A stretch of 64,000 nucleotides of DNA from an uncultured Lactobacillus sp. (GTDB taxonomy: Bacteria; Bacillota; Bacilli; Lactobacillales; Lactobacillaceae): NCBI GenBank assembly GCA_948500755.1, contig CAOOYH010000005.1, positions 1 through 64,000 of the forward strand, given 5' to 3'. The position numbers and the translations under genes were made by a program. How positions within the stretch are numbered: the first letter of the stretch is position 1; the number at the start of each line of letters is the position of its first letter. The notes under the pieces were generated by a model. That model was not told the origin of the DNA, searched no databases, and saw only the letters and a program-made list of their open reading frames with translations. Below, piece by piece: positions 61,427-64,000 of this stretch.

Positions 61427-62779
61427 TTACATGCCAGCTTTGATAATCTTCTTTTCAGCCATTGTTTTACGTAAAGCCAGCATTGCAGTATAAGTTGATA
61501 AAATATAAACTTTCTTGGTTGGAAGTTTAGCAATTTCTTCAATTAAAGAATCATAATCTGGGCTAGTAAGCATAGTCCCTGGATCAAATCCGGAAATTTC
61601 AAGTCTAAAGTCCATATCATGCCAGCGTTCACCACCAACTAAGATCTTTTTAATCTTGTCTTTATTCAATCCTTCAAAATCTGCGTCCCAAATCCAAGAA
61701 GTATCGATTCCGTCCGCATGGTTAGCATTAAGTAAAGTAACTAAAGAATAGTCATCTTTTTCAGTATTTAACATATGTAAAACTTCATCCAGACCAACTG
61801 GATTTTTAACTAAGATTAAGTCAATATCTTTGTTCTTGTACTTAATTAATTCTTGACGTCCAAAAATACGCTTATTTTCTGCAAAACTTTCCGCAACTTC
61901 TTCTTCGCTCAACCCAAACTGACGGGCTACAGAATAAGCAGCTAAAGCATTGTAAATATTGTAAGTACCACCAATACCGATTGAGTAATCTTTTTCACCC
62001 ATCCGGAATTTTAAACTATTAGGGGTTTGATCAATAATCTTGTTAACAGTGTATGTTAATTCTGGCCGGTGGTAGCCACAGTTGGGACAGAAGAAGTCCC
62101 CTAAGTTAGCATAAATACGTTCATGGAAGTGTAAAATATGATCACACTTAGGACATAAAACACCATCTGTATTAACTGGTGCTTTAAAATCATTTTCTGG
62201 TTTATCATCAGGTAACTTGAAGCCATAGAAGACTTTCTTGTTGGGTAATTCAACTGATGAAAAAATACTTGCGTCCCCGTTTGCAATAATAGTTGCATCT
62301 GGTGCTAACTTAATTCCGTTAACGATCTTTTCATAGGTAGTATAAATTTCACCATAACGATCCATCTGATCACGGAAAATGTTAGTCAAAACAAAAGCAC
62401 TTGGATGAAGAAGCTTAGTTACCATCTTAACATTGGCTTCATCAACTTCCAAAACGGCAATCTTACGCTTAACCTTTTTATTTTTATGGGCTAAAAAGGC
62501 AGTAACAATCCCTTGTTGCATGTTTGAACCTGATGGATTGGTTAAAATATCGCCATACTTTTTCTTAAGTGCTTCAACAATTAAAGCAGTTGTCATCGTT
62601 TTCCCATTAGTACCTGTTACGATAATTGTTTCATAGCCTTTGGCTAAAGAATTAAGTACTTCTGGGTCAATTTTCATTGCCAGTTTGCCTGGAAAACTGG
62701 TTCCACCTTTTAAAACATTATGCAAGAACCAATATGAGTTTTTTCCAGCAACTTTTGCAACACCTGATTTTAAACTCAT
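61427..62779 (-). CDS. murT: Lipid II isoglutaminyl synthase, MurT subunit
   Basis: This 450-residue Mur-ligase-type protein has the ATP loop TGTNGKTMTT near residue 56, the Cys4 zinc ribbon CPKC and CPNC (about 205-230) that sets MurT apart from MurC-F, and a C-terminal DUF1727 domain. With the glutaminase GatD it amidates the glutamate of lipid II. No gatD lies next to it here; a terminator follows at once and tdk is divergent. The ribosome binding site is GAGGG. Confidence 0.9.
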   Translation of the reverse strand: MSLKSGVAKVAGKNSYWFLHNVLKGGTSFPGKLAMKIDPEVLNSLAKGYETIIVTGTNGKTMTTALIVEALKKKYGDILTNPSGSNMQQGIVTAFLAHKNKKVKRKIAVLEVDEANVKMVTKLLHPSAFVLTNIFRDQMDRYGEIYTTYEKIVNGIKLAPDATIIANGDASIFSSVELPNKKVFYGFKLPDDKPENDFKAPVNTDGVLCPKCDHILHFHERIYANLGDFFCPNCGYHRPELTYTVNKIIDQTPNSLKFRMGEKDYSIGIGGTYNIYNALAAYSVARQFGLSEEEVAESFAENKRIFGRQELIKYKNKDIDLILVKNPVGLDEVLHMLNTEKDDYSLVTLLNANHADGIDTSWIWDADFEGLNKDKIKKILVGGERWHDMDFRLEISGFDPGTMLTSPDYDSLIEEIAKLPTKKVYILSTYTAMLALRKTMAEKKIIKAGM

Positions 62780-62920
62780 GTAAATCCCTCACTTTAAAAC
62801 TAAACTTTACTATATCATAGAGAGGGACCGAAAACGAGTTTTTTCGCCCTGTTTGACTACACAAAATTGATTTTTCCTCTATACTATATAGGCGGATAAT
62901 TTTATAAAAGGGGAATAATG

Positions 62921-63520
62921 ATGGCGCAACTGTTTTTTAGATATGGAGCAATGAGCAGCGGCAAAACGATTGAGATTTTAAAAGTTGCTCATAATTATGA
63001 AGCACAGGGTCGCAAGATTGCTTTAATGACCAGTGGTTTAGATACTAGAGATGGTGTAGGAACTGTTGCTTCTAGAATTGGGTTGCATCGAAAAGCAATT
63101 CCAGTTGATGATAAGATGAACTTGTTTGACTTAGTGCAAGCCAAAAGTACGAAGGATGAAGAAGCAGGTGATGGAAAAATTGCCTGTGTGTTAATTGATG
63201 AAGCTCAATTTTTAAAGAAACATCATGTCCTAGAATGCGCTAGAATTGTTGATGAGCTTAAAATTCCAGTAATGGCATTTGGACTTAAAAATGATTTTCA
63301 GAATCATCTTTTTGAAGGTAGCGAGAATTTATTGATCTATGCTGATAAAATAGAAGAGATGAAGACAATTTGTCATTATTGTGGCCATAAAGCTACCATG
63401 AATTTAAGAATTAATAATGGCAAGCCCGTGTACGAAGGTGAACAAGTTCAAATTGGTGGCGATGAAAGTTATTATCCAGTTTGTCGCTTCCATTATTTTC
63501 ACCCAGATACAATAAGATAA
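62921..63520 (+). CDS. tdk: Thymidine kinase
   Basis: This 199-residue type II kinase has the P-loop GAMSSGKT at residues 9-16, LIDEAQF near 90, and a zinc site from CHYC near residue 152 and a late Cys-His. It phosphorylates thymidine with ATP. An ATG one codon earlier (62918) is equally near AAAAGGGG. prfA follows after 24 bases, the usual order in lactobacilli. Confidence 0.95.
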   Translation: MAQLFFRYGAMSSGKTIEILKVAHNYEAQGRKIALMTSGLDTRDGVGTVASRIGLHRKAIPVDDKMNLFDLVQAKSTKDEEAGDGKIACVLIDEAQFLKKHHVLECARIVDELKIPVMAFGLKNDFQNHLFEGSENLLIYADKIEEMKTICHYCGHKATMNLRINNGKPVYEGEQVQIGGDESYYPVCRFHYFHPDTIR

Positions 63521-63544
63521 TTTTTCAAAAGAGAGGATTTTTAG

Positions 63545-64000
63545 ATGGATAAAGTAATGGCACAACTTGAAGGCTTAGTTGCACACTATGAAGAACTTCA
63601 AGAAATGATGGCGGATCCTGAAGTCATCAATGATACAAAACGTTACATGGAAATTTCTAAGGAAGAAGCAGATCTTAGAGAAGTAGTTCAAAAATACAAT
63701 AAGTATAAAGCCGATAAAAAAGAAATTGCTGACAACAAGGAAATCATTTCTAGTGAATCTGATAGTGATTTAGTAGAAATGGCCAAAGAAGAAAATGCTG
63801 ATTTGGAAAAAGAAGTTGATGAACTTGAAGACCAAATCAAGATTTTGATGTTGCCAAAAGACCCTAATGACGATAAGGATATCATCATGGAAATTCGTGG
63901 GGCTGCTGGTGGTGATGAAGCTTCTTTATTTGCTGGTGATTTGCTTAGAATGTATGAAAAATATGCTGAAAAAGAAGGCTGGAATGTTTCATTAATTGAC
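63545..64000 (+). CDS. prfA: Peptide chain release factor 1, N-terminal part
   Basis: The gene starts at ATG 63545 after AGAGGA and runs out of the window after 152 codons with no stop. The visible part has the helical first domain (about 1-105) and the conserved MEIRGAAGGDEASLFAGDLLRMY at the start of domain 2. The codon-reading PxT and the GGQ motifs lie beyond the edge. RF1 releases protein at UAA and UAG. Confidence 0.95.
   Translation, partial: MDKVMAQLEGLVAHYEELQEMMADPEVINDTKRYMEISKEEADLREVVQKYNKYKADKKEIADNKEIISSESDSDLVEMAKEENADLEKEVDELEDQIKILMLPKDPNDDKDIIMEIRGAAGGDEASLFAGDLLRMYEKYAEKEGWNVSLID

Noticed and set aside
1..64000. CRISPR array or other regularly spaced repeats
   Set aside because: No series of spaced direct repeats was seen; the only tandem repeat is the two-unit leader at 41346.

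Overview
The window is chromosomal DNA of a low-GC Gram-positive bacterium. AT-rich third positions, strong GGAGG-type ribosome binding sites, frequent TTG and GTG starts, a tmRNA whose tag reads AKNSNSYAVAA, mannitol and polyamine systems and many single-domain lactic-acid-bacterial families all point to a Lactobacillus, most like the L. gasseri / L. johnsonii type. The species is inferred, not proven. Most of the window is core genome. The accessory or decayed parts are the left edge (IS605-type tnpB end fused to a truncated gene) and the stretch after the tmRNA (two fused pseudogenes).

Layout. 1-935: right end of an IS200/IS605 element that cut a gene of unknown function. 1010-2353: GtrA and GT2 glycosyltransferase pair. 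2385-2456: tRNA-Arg(CCG). 2549-6915: glycolytic cluster cggR-gap-pgk-tpiA with a CggR-type operator. 7070-8332: a structured leader before a GNAT acetyltransferase, then an unrecognised gene. 8347-11463: HAD phosphatase, ung, pta, tsaE. 11542-16745: deoxyribose operon deoC-mutarotase-kinase-permease with a divergent SorC/DeoR regulator. 16922-18453: DEDDh exonuclease and murB. 18504-27519: potABCD, then cdaA-cdaR-glmM and glmS. 27599-33217: mannitol system mtlR-mtlA-mtlF-mtlD, with a CcpA site. 33309-37959: HAD, CopY-like repressor, paired fluoride channels, unknown membrane protein, LMW phosphatase, mini FMN-binding protein, asparaginase. 38003-42306: HAD, DUF441 membrane protein, APC permease, a 33-residue peptide gene with rpsN, VanZ. 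42395-49139: YebC, a complete comG operon, a YtxK-like methyltransferase and ackA. 49195-49558: tmRNA. 49855-50491: DUF3737/PatB pseudogenes. 50551-58506: manA, SdpI-like protein, two-component system, LTA synthase, VanZ, pgi. 58625-64000: DHA2 exporter, beta-lactamase-fold hydrolase, tRNA-Glu(CTC), tRNA-Gln(CTG), murT, tdk and the start of prfA.

How the genes fit together. Central glycolysis (gap, pgk, tpiA, pgi), the phosphate-acetyl branch (pta, ackA) and sugar entry (mtl, deo, manA) are all present. Regulation can be read directly in several leaders: the CggR site, mirrored sites between deoR and deoC, and CcpA-type cre sites before mtlA and a HAD gene. Wall synthesis is well represented by murB, cdaA-cdaR-glmM, glmS, murT and ltaS.

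I saw no large undescribed multi-gene system. The most unusual signals are a promoter-linked leader with mutually exclusive hairpins before the GNAT gene, a MtlA protein with a second, Cys-to-His EIIB domain, a tRNA-Glu with a U1-G72 first pair, a 33-residue membrane peptide behind a duplicated leader, a hairpin that buries the comGA ribosome binding site, and a 16-bp perfect palindrome over the pgi promoter.
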